From Bauldia sp. (lineage in GTDB: Bacteria > Pseudomonadota > Alphaproteobacteria > Rhizobiales > Kaistiaceae), in assembly GCA_037200845.1 (NCBI GenBank), contig JBBCGQ010000001.1, positions 2,108,001-2,172,000 on the forward strand: a DNA stretch of 64,000 bases. The letters are read 5' to 3'. The translations under genes were made by a program, and so were the position numbers. Below are positions 55,857-64,000 of the stretch, one piece after another (the first letter of the stretch is position 1; each line of letters starts with the position of its first letter). Below the pieces are notes generated by a model. That model was not told where the DNA came from. It did no database searches and saw only the letters and a list, made by a program, of their open reading frames with translations.

Positions 55857-56459
55857 CTAGACCGGCTGCAGCAGCCGCGCAACGTAGCGGGCGATGGTGT
55901 CGATCTCGAAATGGACCTTGTCGCCCGCCTGCCGGTCGCCCCAGGTCGTGACCTTCAGCGTGTGCGGGATGAGATGGCAGTCGAATTCTTCGCCGGCGAC
56001 GTCGTTAACCGTCAGCGACGTGCCGTCGAGGCTGACCGAGCCCTTGGGCGCGATGTAGCGCGCGAATTCGTGCGGCACGCGGAAGCGGAAGCGCGTCGTG
56101 TCGCCGAATTCCTCCACCTTCACGATTTCCGCCACGCCGTCGACGTGCCCGGCGACGATGTGGCCGCCGAGCTCGTCGCCGGCGCGCAGCGCCCGCTCGA
56201 GATTGATGCGCGAGCCGACCTGCCAGTCGCGCGCGTTGGTGAGCCGCAGCGTCTCCGGCGCCGCCTCGACGTCGAAGACCGCGCCACGCTTGCCCGGCGA
56301 CACTTCGACCACCGTCAGGCAAACGCCGGCGCAGTTGATCGACGCACCGATGGCGATGGACGCCGGGTCGTAGCCCGACGCGATCGACAGGCGGCGCACG
56401 TCGTTGCGCTCCTCGACTTTGATCACGCTGCCGATATCGGAAACGATGCCGGTGAACAT
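55857..56459 (-). CDS. ribE: riboflavin synthase, alpha chain
   Basis: A 200-residue enzyme with two lumazine-binding domains (MFTGIVSDIG..., and GHIVAGHVDGVAEI). It disproportionates lumazine to riboflavin. INCAGVCLTVVEV and SLDGTSLTVNDVAG are the repeated active-site segments. Its start shares one base with the ribD stop (TGATG). Confidence 0.95.
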   Translation of the reverse strand: MFTGIVSDIGSVIKVEERNDVRRLSIASGYDPASIAIGASINCAGVCLTVVEVSPGKRGAVFDVEAAPETLRLTNARDWQVGSRINLERALRAGDELGGHIVAGHVDGVAEIVKVEEFGDTTRFRFRVPHEFARYIAPKGSVSLDGTSLTVNDVAGEEFDCHLIPHTLKVTTWGDRQAGDKVHFEIDTIARYVARLLQPV

Positions 56460-57598
56460 CAGGCGGCCCTCACGTAGCGGCGCATGATGTCCTCGCCGAC
56501 CTTGCCCGCGTCGATCTGGCGATAGCGCGGGCTGCGTTCTATCGCCGACAACGCCGTGCCGCCGAGCGCACGCACGCCGTCCGCGCCGACCACGACGTTG
56601 GCGCGGAAGAGAATAACTTCGTCGAGCAGATCGGCCGAGACGAACGACGACGCGACCTGCGCACCGCCCTCGGTCAATACGCGCGTGAATCCCTTGCCGG
56701 CGAGATCCGCCAGCACCGCGGCAATATCGATGCCCGCGTTGGCGAGCGGCACGGGCACGACCTCGGCTCCTGCCCCGGCCAGCGCATCGACACGCTCCGC
56801 CGGCGCCTCCGGGCCGACGTAAACGATCAGCCGCGCCGCATCGATCGACTGCAACAGGCGCGAGGCAGCCGGCAGGCGCGCGTCCTTGTCGAGGATGACT
56901 CGGGCCGGCGAGCGCCGCGCCAGGCCCGGCAGGCGGACGGTCAGCAGCGGATCGTCGACCAGCACCGTGCCGATGCCGACCATGACCGCGTCGAACTCGG
57001 TGCGCATAATCTGCACGGCGTCGAACGCCGGCTTGCCGGTGACGATCATGCGCTCGCCCTCGCGCTTGCCAATCATGCCGTCCGCGGACACGGCAAGCTT
57101 CAGCGTGACGGCCGGCCGCCCCTTGGTGACCCGCGCGATGTGGCCGGCATGGGCGCGCGCTGCTTCCTCGGCGAGCACGCCCGTGGTGACCGCGATGCCC
57201 GCCGCCTCGAGCTTGGCGTGGCCGTGGCCGGCGGTGCGCGGATCGGGGTCGACCATCGCCGAGACGACACGCGCCACACCCGCCGCGATCAGCGCATCGG
57301 CGCACGCGCCGGCACGGCCCTGATGCGCGCACGGCTCAAGCGTCACGTAGGCGGTGGCGCCCGTGGCAGCTAGGCCGGCGGCGGCGAGCGCCGCGGCTTC
57401 CGCGTGCGGCCGGCCGCCGACCGCGGTCCAGCCGTTGGCGACGACGATGCGGTCGCCGCCGACGGTCTGCACCAGCACGCAGCCGACCGCGGGATTGGGA
57501 TGCGTCTGGCCGAGATTGCGCCGGCCGAGGCGGAGCGCCGCCGCCATCATGCGGCGGTCGAACTCGGCGTCGATCGCGATTGCCGGCGCGCGCGCCAT
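56459..57598 (-). CDS. ribD: bifunctional riboflavin deaminase/reductase RibD
   Basis: A 379-residue two-domain enzyme. The deaminase domain (residues 1-145) has the zinc site His65-Ala-Glu67 plus Cys90 and Cys99; the reductase domain (from ~150) has KLAVSADGMI and the C-terminal LTEGGAQVASSF. It performs the second and third steps after GTP cyclohydrolase II. Its start shares one base with the nrdR stop. Confidence 0.95.
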   Translation of the reverse strand: MARAPAIAIDAEFDRRMMAAALRLGRRNLGQTHPNPAVGCVLVQTVGGDRIVVANGWTAVGGRPHAEAAALAAAGLAATGATAYVTLEPCAHQGRAGACADALIAAGVARVVSAMVDPDPRTAGHGHAKLEAAGIAVTTGVLAEEAARAHAGHIARVTKGRPAVTLKLAVSADGMIGKREGERMIVTGKPAFDAVQIMRTEFDAVMVGIGTVLVDDPLLTVRLPGLARRSPARVILDKDARLPAASRLLQSIDAARLIVYVGPEAPAERVDALAGAGAEVVPVPLANAGIDIAAVLADLAGKGFTRVLTEGGAQVASSFVSADLLDEVILFRANVVVGADGVRALGGTALSAIERSPRYRQIDAGKVGEDIMRRYVRAA

Positions 57599-58062
57599 CA
57601 GGTCTTGTCCCCGTCGCCGGACAGTTCGCCGAGCACGTCCTTGAAGTCTTCGGTGTTGGTGAAGTTCTGGTAGACCGAGGCAAAGCGGACGTAGGCGACC
57701 TCGTCGAGATTCTTCAGCCCCTCCATCACCAGCGTGCCGATCCGCTCGGACGACACCTCGGGCTCGCCGCTGGATTCCAGTTGGCGCACGATCCCGTTGA
57801 CCATGCGGTCCACCCGCTCCGGATCGACCGAGCGCTTGCGGAGCGCGACGTTGACCGAGCGCAGCAGCTTGTCGCGGTCGAACGGCACGCGGCGCCCGCT
57901 CTTCTTCGTCACGGTCAATTCACGAAGCTGCACGCGCTCGAAGGTCGTGAAGCGGCCGCCGCAGGCGTCGCAACTGCGGCGCCGCCGGATGACGGTGTCA
58001 TCCTCGGCGGGGCGCGAATCCTTCACCTGCGTGTCCGCTGTGCCGCAATAGGGGCAGCGCAT
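57598..58062 (-). CDS. nrdR: transcriptional repressor NrdR
   Basis: A 154-residue regulator with a zinc ribbon (Cys3, Cys6, Cys31, Cys34) and an ATP-cone domain ([19 protein letters not shown]). It represses ribonucleotide reductase genes when dATP is bound. Start 58062 (MRCPYCG) is the family start; the upstream extension is not conserved. It leads the nrdR-ribD-ribE-ribH-nusB-thiL operon. Confidence 0.96.
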   Translation of the reverse strand: MRCPYCGTADTQVKDSRPAEDDTVIRRRRSCDACGGRFTTFERVQLRELTVTKKSGRRVPFDRDKLLRSVNVALRKRSVDPERVDRMVNGIVRQLESSGEPEVSSERIGTLVMEGLKNLDEVAYVRFASVYQNFTNTEDFKDVLGELSGDGDKT

Positions 58063-58122
58063 CAGATGGCCACCCCGCCCACCGCGCCCGGCCGGAGACG
58101 GCGGGCGCACCAAGAAAACGTC

Positions 58123-58488
58123 TCAGATCCAGGTGTCATCGGGTGCGGTCCGTTCGCCGCCGGCGTCGCCGGTATTGGCCACCCCGCGCGGCTCGATGAG
58201 CATGAGCGCGACTTCGTTTTCCGCGTAGGGCTTGTGCTCGACACCCTTGGGCACGACGAACATCTCGCCTTTCCCGATGCTCACGGCGCCGTCCCTGAAA
58301 TCTATCCGCAACGCGCCGTCGAGCACGATGAAGGCCTCGTCGGTGTCGGGGTGACTATGCCAGACGAAGTCGCCGAGGACCTTCACAAGCTTGAACTGGT
58401 AGTCGTTGAGTTCGGCGATCACGCGCGGTTGCCACCGATCGCTGAAAAGAGCGAATTTGGCGGCGAAGCTGATGGGTGCGTGCTTCAT
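58123..58488 (-). CDS. cupin-domain protein
   Basis: A 121-residue small cupin. The metal-binding pattern [16 protein letters not shown] (H-x-H...E) and the second motif with [12 protein letters not shown] (H) give one complete jelly-roll. Function unknown; it lies between glyA and nrdR on the same strand, 17 bases after glyA, so it may be co-transcribed with glyA. Confidence 0.8.
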   Translation of the reverse strand: MKHAPISFAAKFALFSDRWQPRVIAELNDYQFKLVKVLGDFVWHSHPDTDEAFIVLDGALRIDFRDGAVSIGKGEMFVVPKGVEHKPYAENEVALMLIEPRGVANTGDAGGERTAPDDTWI

Positions 58489-58505
58489 GGCGATCGTCCG
58501 CGGCG

Positions 58506-59810
58506 CTAGCGGTAGATCGGGAAGCGGTCGGTCAGCGCCCGCACCTTCTGCTTCACTGCCGCCTCGACCAGCGGCGCGGAGCCATCCTCGGACTGCGCCA
58601 CGGCGTCCAGCACCTCGGCGATAAGCTGGCCGACCTGGCGGAACTCGGCAACGCCAAAGCCGCGCGTCGTCGAGGCCGGCGTGCCCAGCCGGATGCCGGA
58701 AGTGACGAACGGCTTCTCGGGATCGAACGGGATGCCGTTCTTGTTGGCCGTAAGGCCGGCGCGCACCAGCGCCTTTTCCGAGGTGTTGCCCTTGAGATGC
58801 TTCGGACGGAGATCCACCAGCATCAGATGGTTGTCGGTGCCGCCCGAGACAATGTCGAAGCCGAGCGACTTGAGCTCATTCGCCAGCGCGCGCGCGTTGT
58901 CGACGATATTTTTCGCATAGACCTTGAACTCCGGCCGCAGCGCCTCGCCGAAGGCTACGGCCTTGGCGGCGATGATGTGCATGAACGGCCCGCCCTGCAG
59001 GCCCGGGAAGACGGCCGAATTGATCTTCTTCGCCATGTCCTCGTCGTTGGTCAGGATCAGGCCGCCGCGCGGACCGCGCAGCGATTTGTGCGTCGTCGAG
59101 GTGACGACGTGCGCATGCTCGATTGGCGACGGATGGACGCCGCCGGCGACCAGCCCGGCAAAGTGCGCCATGTCGACCATGAGATAGGCGCCAACCGCAT
59201 CGGCGATCTCGCGGAAGCGCTTGAAGTCCCAGACGCGCGAATACGCGGTGCCGCCGGCAAGGATCAGCTTCGGCTTGTGCTCGCGCGCGATCTTCTCGAC
59301 CTCGTCCATGTCGATCAGGTGATCGTCGCGCCGCACGCCGTACGGCACGACCTTGAACCACTTGCCGCTCATGTTGACCGGCGAGCCGTGCGTCAGGTGG
59401 CCGCCGGCGGAAAGATCGAGACCCATGAAGATGTCGCCCGGCTGCAGCAGGGCAAAGAACACCGCCTGGTTCATCTGGCTGCCGGAGTTCGGCTGGACGT
59501 TGGCGAACTTGGCGTTGAACAGTTTCTTCGCCCGCTCGATCGCCAGCGTCTCGGCGATATCGACGAACTCGCAGCCGCCATAGTAGCGCTTGCCCGGATA
59601 GCCCTCGGCATACTTGTTGGTCATCACCGAGCCCTGCGCTTCGAGCACCGCCTTGGAGACGATGTTCTCCGAGGCGATCAGCTCGATCTCGTGCTGCTGG
59701 CGGCCGAGTTCCTTGGCGATCGCGTCGGCGATCTCGGGATCGGATTGCGCCAGCGTGGCGGTGAAAAAGCCGGGCGCGACCGCGCTCGGGCGGGATTCGG
59801 TCATGGTCAT
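58506..59810 (-). CDS. glyA: serine hydroxymethyltransferase
   Basis: A 434-residue PLP enzyme that makes glycine and methylene-tetrahydrofolate. PLP lysine in [35 protein letters not shown] and [16 protein letters not shown] are typical. ATG 59810 was chosen because the family begins shortly before the D-P-E-I-A-D-A-I segment. An upstream frame extends to 59897 without family sequence. Confidence 0.96.
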   Translation of the reverse strand: MTMTESRPSAVAPGFFTATLAQSDPEIADAIAKELGRQQHEIELIASENIVSKAVLEAQGSVMTNKYAEGYPGKRYYGGCEFVDIAETLAIERAKKLFNAKFANVQPNSGSQMNQAVFFALLQPGDIFMGLDLSAGGHLTHGSPVNMSGKWFKVVPYGVRRDDHLIDMDEVEKIAREHKPKLILAGGTAYSRVWDFKRFREIADAVGAYLMVDMAHFAGLVAGGVHPSPIEHAHVVTSTTHKSLRGPRGGLILTNDEDMAKKINSAVFPGLQGGPFMHIIAAKAVAFGEALRPEFKVYAKNIVDNARALANELKSLGFDIVSGGTDNHLMLVDLRPKHLKGNTSEKALVRAGLTANKNGIPFDPEKPFVTSGIRLGTPASTTRGFGVAEFRQVGQLIAEVLDAVAQSEDGSAPLVEAAVKQKVRALTDRFPIYR

Positions 59811-59897
59811 GGATGCGGTTCCTGTGGGCCAGTACAGGGCGGGGTTCGGGTTAGCACGGATGGCGGGGAGGAGCCAATCCACAGCCGTCCGTGCCAA

Positions 59898-60101
59898 TCA
59901 CGTCTTCGCCAAACCTGTGTCCGTCTGCAGATCCAGTACCCCGGCACGCTTGAGCGCCTCAAAAATGGCATCGACGAATACATTTCCCTGGTCGTGATCC
60001 AAGGCAACGTACAGCCTGTCACCAGGCGCCTGATGGCCGTGTGTATTGTGCGCGTTGAACAATGCTCCGCGCATGATTTGTTTAATCGTGGCTTCTTCCA
60101 T
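59898..60101 (-). CDS. small hypothetical protein with atypical codon use
   Basis: A 67-residue protein, MEEATIKQIMRGALFNAHN..., that I do not recognise. It contains many A/T-ending codons (ATT, AAA, CAA, TTG, ACA, GTA), unlike the strongly GC3-biased neighbours, suggesting recent acquisition. It starts 8 bases after the split-barrel gene and may be translated with it. No membrane segment or known motif is visible. Confidence 0.5.
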   Translation of the reverse strand: MEEATIKQIMRGALFNAHNTHGHQAPGDRLYVALDHDQGNVFVDAIFEALKRAGVLDLQTDTGLAKT

Positions 60102-60109
60102 TTTTAGTC

Positions 60110-60715
60110 TTACCCGCTGTCTAAGCTATATCGATCTGTATTTAGATGGATTTGGACGGCCGCCCGCTCCGCAAACCCCGTCGGCAGCCCATCGATGCTG
60201 CGCACGTTCTTCTCCTGCCGATACGCTGCCAGCCCCGCTTCGCCTTTCAGCGGCTCCCAATTGACGAGCGACGGCCGCTCGCCGAGGTACTCGTAGCTCG
60301 GCACGCCATAGCCGCAGGACGTCTGCACCAGCGCGACGTCGAGCATCACCATCTGGCGGGCACCGAGCGGCTCCTCGCCGCCGAAGCGCGAGCTGAGCAG
60401 ATCGAGATACTCGGCGCCGCCGCGCGGCAGCACCCTGCCCCGGCCGTAGAGCCTCAGGATCAGTGGCGGCCCGTCGAAGGCGCAGAACATGATCGTCATG
60501 CGGCCGTCGGCCAGCATGTGTGCCGCGGTCTCGTTGCCGCTGCCGGTGCGATCGAGATAGACGACGGAATTGGGGCCGAGCACGCGCAGCGCATCGAGGC
60601 CCTTCGGCGAGACGTTGACGTGCGCGCCGGGCGCCGCCGAGGCGACGAAGAACAGATGCTGCCGCTCGATGAAGGCGCGCTGCTTGTCGTCGATGTGGTC
60701 GTATTGCTTGGCCAT
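60110..60715 (-). CDS. pyridoxamine 5'-phosphate oxidase-fold protein
   Basis: A 201-residue split-barrel (PNPOx-like) protein. FFVASAAPGAHVNVSPKG and NSVVYLDRTGSGNETAAHM are typical of the FMN-binding family; TSCGYGVPSYEYLGERP is conserved among a common alphaproteobacterial subgroup. The cofactor and substrate are unknown; it is not the true PdxH, whose length and C-terminus differ. Confidence 0.78.
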   Translation of the reverse strand: MAKQYDHIDDKQRAFIERQHLFFVASAAPGAHVNVSPKGLDALRVLGPNSVVYLDRTGSGNETAAHMLADGRMTIMFCAFDGPPLILRLYGRGRVLPRGGAEYLDLLSSRFGGEEPLGARQMVMLDVALVQTSCGYGVPSYEYLGERPSLVNWEPLKGEAGLAAYRQEKNVRSIDGLPTGFAERAAVQIHLNTDRYSLDSG

Positions 60716-60770
60716 GCGTGCGGCCCTCCCGGCCGCCTGTCGGGGGCCGGGTGCCGCGTTAAGCGAATGC

Positions 60771-62081
60771 CTAGAGCGGCTGGCCCTGCCCGTCTTCCTC
60801 GGCGGTATACTGCTCGAGGCCGTCGAGGTTGTAGATGTCGTTGCGGAAGTTGACGATGCCTTCCGTGCTCGCCCACGCGGTGATGTACACCCAGTGCAGC
60901 GGGATCGGATTGACGACCTTCACGTCGAGACGCTGGCCGTTGCGGAATTCTTCCTCGATCATGTCCGGCGTCTGGTTGGGCGTGTCGCGCAGAATCCACG
61001 GGATCAGCTCGCGGATGTTCTGGATGCGCACGCAGCCCGACGAGTCGAAGCGGTAGTCGTCGTTGAACGTGCCCTTGTGCGGCGTGTCGTGCATGTACAC
61101 GCCTTCCGGGCTCGGGAAATTGATCTTCACGATGCCGAGCGAGTTCTCATCGCCCGGATCCTGCTTGAACATGTAGCCCTTGGTCGCCTGGTCGGTCTGC
61201 CAGTCGATCTGCTCCGGCTGCACTTCCTGGCCCGTCTTGTCGAAGACGCGGATCTTCCACGTCGCAAGGTACGTCGGATCCTTCTGCATCAGAGGGATCA
61301 GGTCCTTCTTGATGATCGAGGCCGGCACCGTCCAGTACGGGTGGAAGTTGATCTCGGTGATCTTCGAATTGACGATCGGCGACGGCCGGTCGGTCTTGCC
61401 GACCACCGCGGTATGCTTCTGCACGACGACGCCGTTCTCTACCGCCTCGACGCTCGCCGCCGGGATGTTGACCATCACGTAGCGCGGCGGCAGCGGCTTG
61501 TTCAGGAACGCCTTCAGCCGCGTCAGGTTGTTGGCAAGCTGCGTCAGCCGCAGATGCGCCGGGATGTTCAGCGCGGCGAAGGTCGTGTCGCCGATCACGC
61601 CGTCCGGCTGGATGCCGTGGCGCGCCTGGAAGCGTTTGGTCGCGGCATCGACGTAGGAGTCGAACGCATCGGACGGGGTCGCCGCCTCGCTCGGCAGGTC
61701 GCCCGAGATCGCGAGGCGCTGGCGCAGCAGGACGACCGCCGGATCGCGCACGCCGATCTTCAGCGGCTTGTCGGCCGGCACGATCGGCCAGCCGCCTTTG
61801 GAGACGATGTCGGAGTATTGCGTGATCGCCGCCTGCATCGGTCCGAGGATGCTGGGCGACAGCGTCGGGATCGAGGTGCGCACGTCCGCGGCACCGACCG
61901 AGGCGGCATCGAAGCCGTCCGACCACTCGGCGCTGCCGTTCTGCAGCACCTCGGCGATCGGGTCCTGCGGCTGCCCAGCCGGCGCGCTGCCGACGATGCC
62001 GACAAGCGCCACCGACGCCACCGCGAGGGCACGGAGCGGGCGGACAAATGCGGTAGCAGACGCCAGGCGCAGAGCGATCAT
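60771..62081 (-). CDS. murein L,D-transpeptidase, YcbB/LdtD-like
   Basis: A 436-residue periplasmic enzyme: signal peptide with ALAVASVALVGIVGSAPAG, a peptidoglycan-binding region (FQARHGIQPDGVIGDTTFAAL) and the YkuD domain with catalytic Cys in RFDSSGCVRIQNIRELI and a His upstream in MHDTPHK. It forms 3-3 cross-links or attaches lipoproteins to peptidoglycan. ATG 62081 gives the best signal peptide; the longer frame is not conserved-looking. Downstream of ldtR on the same strand. Confidence 0.87.
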   Translation of the reverse strand: MIALRLASATAFVRPLRALAVASVALVGIVGSAPAGQPQDPIAEVLQNGSAEWSDGFDAASVGAADVRTSIPTLSPSILGPMQAAITQYSDIVSKGGWPIVPADKPLKIGVRDPAVVLLRQRLAISGDLPSEAATPSDAFDSYVDAATKRFQARHGIQPDGVIGDTTFAALNIPAHLRLTQLANNLTRLKAFLNKPLPPRYVMVNIPAASVEAVENGVVVQKHTAVVGKTDRPSPIVNSKITEINFHPYWTVPASIIKKDLIPLMQKDPTYLATWKIRVFDKTGQEVQPEQIDWQTDQATKGYMFKQDPGDENSLGIVKINFPSPEGVYMHDTPHKGTFNDDYRFDSSGCVRIQNIRELIPWILRDTPNQTPDMIEEEFRNGQRLDVKVVNPIPLHWVYITAWASTEGIVNFRNDIYNLDGLEQYTAEEDGQGQPL

Positions 62082-62248
62082 GAAAAATGCCGATCCAATC
62101 GAAGTGCCCCTTACACGGGGGCGTAACACGCGCACCGCAGCGAAACAACGCCGCAAACGGCAAAATGGCTGGGAATCGCGGAGATTTGACATGCCCAGCG
62201 GCGTCTGCAGATGCCGGGCCACTGTGGCGCTTTCGCGGCGCAAACAAA

Positions 62249-62272
62249 AAGCCCGGCGCTGAGGCCGGGCTT
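62249..62272 (-). terminator. Rho-independent terminator of ldtR
   Basis: AAGCCCGGC-N6-GCCGGGCTT; on the minus strand it is followed by TTTGTTTG. It separates ldtR from the transpeptidase gene. Confidence 0.75.
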
Positions 62273-62297
62273 CTCGTTCCTCCCAAAAAGGAAGGGC

Positions 62298-62807
62298 TTA
62301 GAGGCGGTAGAGGATCTGGTCGGTCCAGAAGCGCTCGAGACGCTGCAGCGAGCGGTTGAGGTCGGTGAAGTCGCCCGAGGCGATGCCGCCGACCTGGTCG
62401 ATCGAGCGGATGTGGCGCTCGTAAAGGCTGTCGACGATCTTCGCGACCTCGGCGCCCTTCTCGGTCAGGCTGACGCGGACCGAGCGGCGGTCCATGCGCG
62501 AGCGCTGGTGATGGATGTAGCCCATCTCGACCAGCTTCTTGAGATTGTAGGAAACGTTGGAGCCGAGGTAGTAGCCGCGCGTGCGCAGCTCACCCGCGGT
62601 CAGCTCCGACTCGCCGATGTTGAAAAGGAGCAGCGCCTGCACGCTGTTCACGTCCGAGCGGCCGGCGCGGTCGAACTCGTCCTTGATGACGTCGAGCAGC
62701 CGACGATGCAGACGCTCGACCAGCGTCAGCGCCTCCATGTAGAGCGGCTTGAGCTCGGCATTGGTGAGCGGCTGAGCAGGAGCCTCCGCCCTTTTGGGAA
62801 GTGCCAT
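62298..62807 (-). CDS. ldtR: MarR-family regulator LdtR
   Basis: A 169-residue MarR regulator: RGYYLGSNVSYNLKKLVEMGYIHHQRSRMDRRSVRVSLTEKG contains the winged HTH. Sequence, length and location next to an L,D-transpeptidase gene match LdtR of Rhizobiaceae and Liberibacter, which controls that enzyme and stress genes. A terminator sits between the two genes, so regulation would be through a separate promoter. Confidence 0.88.
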   Translation of the reverse strand: MALPKRAEAPAQPLTNAELKPLYMEALTLVERLHRRLLDVIKDEFDRAGRSDVNSVQALLLFNIGESELTAGELRTRGYYLGSNVSYNLKKLVEMGYIHHQRSRMDRRSVRVSLTEKGAEVAKIVDSLYERHIRSIDQVGGIASGDFTDLNRSLQRLERFWTDQILYRL

Positions 62808-62959
62808 GACTATTGCCTCATCCTGTTTCGCGGCAGGCGTTTTTCCCTGCTCTGTGAAACCGAACGTACAGGATGCGACTAAAAATCGGCTTAAGGTCCA
62901 CGCTTAACGAAGGCCTACCAGGCACCTCGCAATTGATTGGAATGTCTAGGTTTTTGGAT

Positions 62960-63376
62960 TCAACGCCGCGGTTGCCGCCAGACCAGAATGGTCAACAAAA
63001 GGAAAAACAGCAGCGTCGCCGCATGGAAGGCGACGACCAGCCAGCTCGGGCCGAACGTGCCGATGAAAATCGTGTGCAGCGTGATCTCGAACAGCGCCGA
63101 ATAGACCCACACTACCTTGCCGCCGGCGACGCGGAGCCACAGCCCGACGGCGGCGACCAGATCGACCACCGCCATGTGGACCGTGACCACGAACCATGGC
63201 GTCGACATGTCCTCGAACGGCCCGCCGGCGCCCTGCAGGACGCCGAGGATGATCGCCCATTGGCGGAGTCCGAACAGCAGCACCACGACCGACAGCGCCA
63301 CGACATACTGATCGAGGATGATCTCGATCCGCGTGCGCGGCAGCACCACCGGCGCCATCACGTCCCTGCTGCTCAT
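62960..63376 (-). CDS. small four-helix membrane protein (DUF6163-like)
   Basis: A 138-residue protein with four predicted membrane helices (YVVALSVVVLLFGLRQWAI..., MAVVDLVAAVGLWLRVA..., YSALFEITLHTIFIG..., FHAATLLFFLLLTILVW). It resembles the membrane protein found between ldtR and hemB in Hyphomicrobiales, which I believe is DUF6163. Function unknown. Confidence 0.6.
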   Translation of the reverse strand: MSSRDVMAPVVLPRTRIEIILDQYVVALSVVVLLFGLRQWAIILGVLQGAGGPFEDMSTPWFVVTVHMAVVDLVAAVGLWLRVAGGKVVWVYSALFEITLHTIFIGTFGPSWLVVAFHAATLLFFLLLTILVWRQPRR

Positions 63377-63490
63377 TCACCCTCCGGTACGCCGCCTGAG
63401 TCTCGCGCGCTGCGGAAAATGATATGCTAGAGCCACGCAGCGCAAGGCGATAGGCGCCCTCCCCGCGCCGCGCCGACAAGGCCCGAAACC

Positions 63491-64000
63491 ATGACCAGCA
63501 AGCCGCCCGCCCCGACGCCTGACCCGAAGACCGCCCCCGACATGAAGGCGATCCTCGGCAGCCGCCGCATGCGCCGCAACCGCCAGACCGATTGGTCGCG
63601 ACGCCTGGTTGCGGAGACGAGCCTCACCGTCAACGACCTGATCTGGCCGATCTTCCTGATCGACGGCGACAAGGGGCACCAGGACATCCCCTCGATGCCC
63701 GGCGTCCAGCGCCTCACGGTCTACGAGGCGGTCGAGGCGGCGGCGAAGGCGGCCGAACTCGGCATCCCCGCGCTGGCGCTCTTTCCCTACACCGACCCGG
63801 CGCGCCGCGACGACACCGGCTCGGAGGCCCTCAACCCGAAGAATCTCGTCAACACCGCGACGCGCGCCATCCACGCCGACGTGCCGGGCGTCGGCGTCAT
63901 CGTTGACGTCGCGCTCGACCCCTACACCAGCCACGGCCACGACGGCATCATGGAAGGCGACACGATTGCCAACGACGCCAGCGTCCGCCAGCTCGTGCTG
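63491..64000 (+). CDS. hemB: delta-aminolevulinic acid dehydratase (3' partial)
   Basis: The first 170 residues of porphobilinogen synthase: RRMRRNRQTDWSRRLVAE, LIWPIFLIDG, IPSMPGVQRLTVYE, LALFPYTDP, DVALDPYTSHGHDGI (metal/allosteric region). It condenses two aminolevulinates in heme synthesis. The gene runs off the right end. The DPYTSHGHDG segment lacks the zinc cysteines, as in Mg-dependent alphaproteobacterial enzymes. Confidence 0.93.
   Translation, partial: MTSKPPAPTPDPKTAPDMKAILGSRRMRRNRQTDWSRRLVAETSLTVNDLIWPIFLIDGDKGHQDIPSMPGVQRLTVYEAVEAAAKAAELGIPALALFPYTDPARRDDTGSEALNPKNLVNTATRAIHADVPGVGVIVDVALDPYTSHGHDGIMEGDTIANDASVRQLVL

Noticed and set aside
55857-57332. Long 491-codon frame as a RibE fusion
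   Set aside because: The upstream part is a shadow of ribD in another frame; riboflavin synthase starts at 56459.

Overview
The window is GC-rich chromosomal DNA from an alphaproteobacterium, most likely order Hyphomicrobiales (Rhizobiales). This rests on gene neighbourhoods: nrdR-ribD-ribE-ribH-nusB-thiL-MFS; cytochrome bc1 chaperone-DUF177-plsX-fabH-ihfA-merR; rplM-rpsI-speB-argC; ldtR beside an L,D-transpeptidase and hemB; hom next to an alaC-like aminotransferase; a two-domain cold-shock protein; and Omp25-type beta-barrel proteins. The genus cannot be fixed from sequence alone. Most of the window is housekeeping, with a few accessory blocks.

Layout. 1-2,690: spermidine-synthase-like catalytic protein (5' end outside the window) plus its membrane partner, a double cold-shock protein and glyoxalase I. 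2,794-7,289: a four-gene archaic (Csu-type) chaperone-usher pilus operon, followed by tRNA-Glu. 7,344-14,349: SDR oxidoreductase with divergent TetR regulator, a glycosyltransferase-like/acyltransferase pair, recJ, a small secreted protein and an aldose-epimerase-like protein. 14,352-21,113: hom, aminotransferase, lipoprotein, phaC, lytic transglycosylase. 21,121-28,415: HigBA-type toxin-antitoxin pair, ABC exporter, metY, three Omp25-like proteins and a CoA-binding protein. 28,910-34,538: rplM-rpsI, speB-argC, a phytase-like esterase, heme A synthase and DUF2842.

34,729-44,313 is an exopolysaccharide locus: Wzz/ExoP-like co-polymerase on the minus strand, diverging from Wza-like export lipoprotein, two tandem GT4 glycosyltransferases, a polyprenyl-phosphate sugar transferase, a Wzy/ligase-like membrane protein and an acyltransferase-3. 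No flippase is present. tRNA-Pro, a frameshifted GIY-YIG gene and an unpaired BrnA-like antitoxin follow. 45,092-49,429 is the lipid/bc1/IHF cluster, then bamE, hppA, the thiL-nusB-rib-nrdR operon, a cupin gene, glyA, an FMN-binding split-barrel protein, the L,D-transpeptidase with LdtR, a small membrane protein and the start of hemB.

Intergenic DNA carries at least three families of long palindromic repeats, several Rho-independent terminator hairpins and some candidate regulatory palindromes. I did not find phage, insertion sequences, CRISPR arrays or rRNA. I found no clear undescribed multigene system. The best leads are the ExoP-like protein with a degraded P-loop, the free-standing E2-type acyltransferase paired with a glycosyltransferase-like gene, an 11-bp inverted repeat that covers the ribosome-binding site of the phytase-like gene, and the SDR gene whose 3' end reads antisense through tRNA-Glu.
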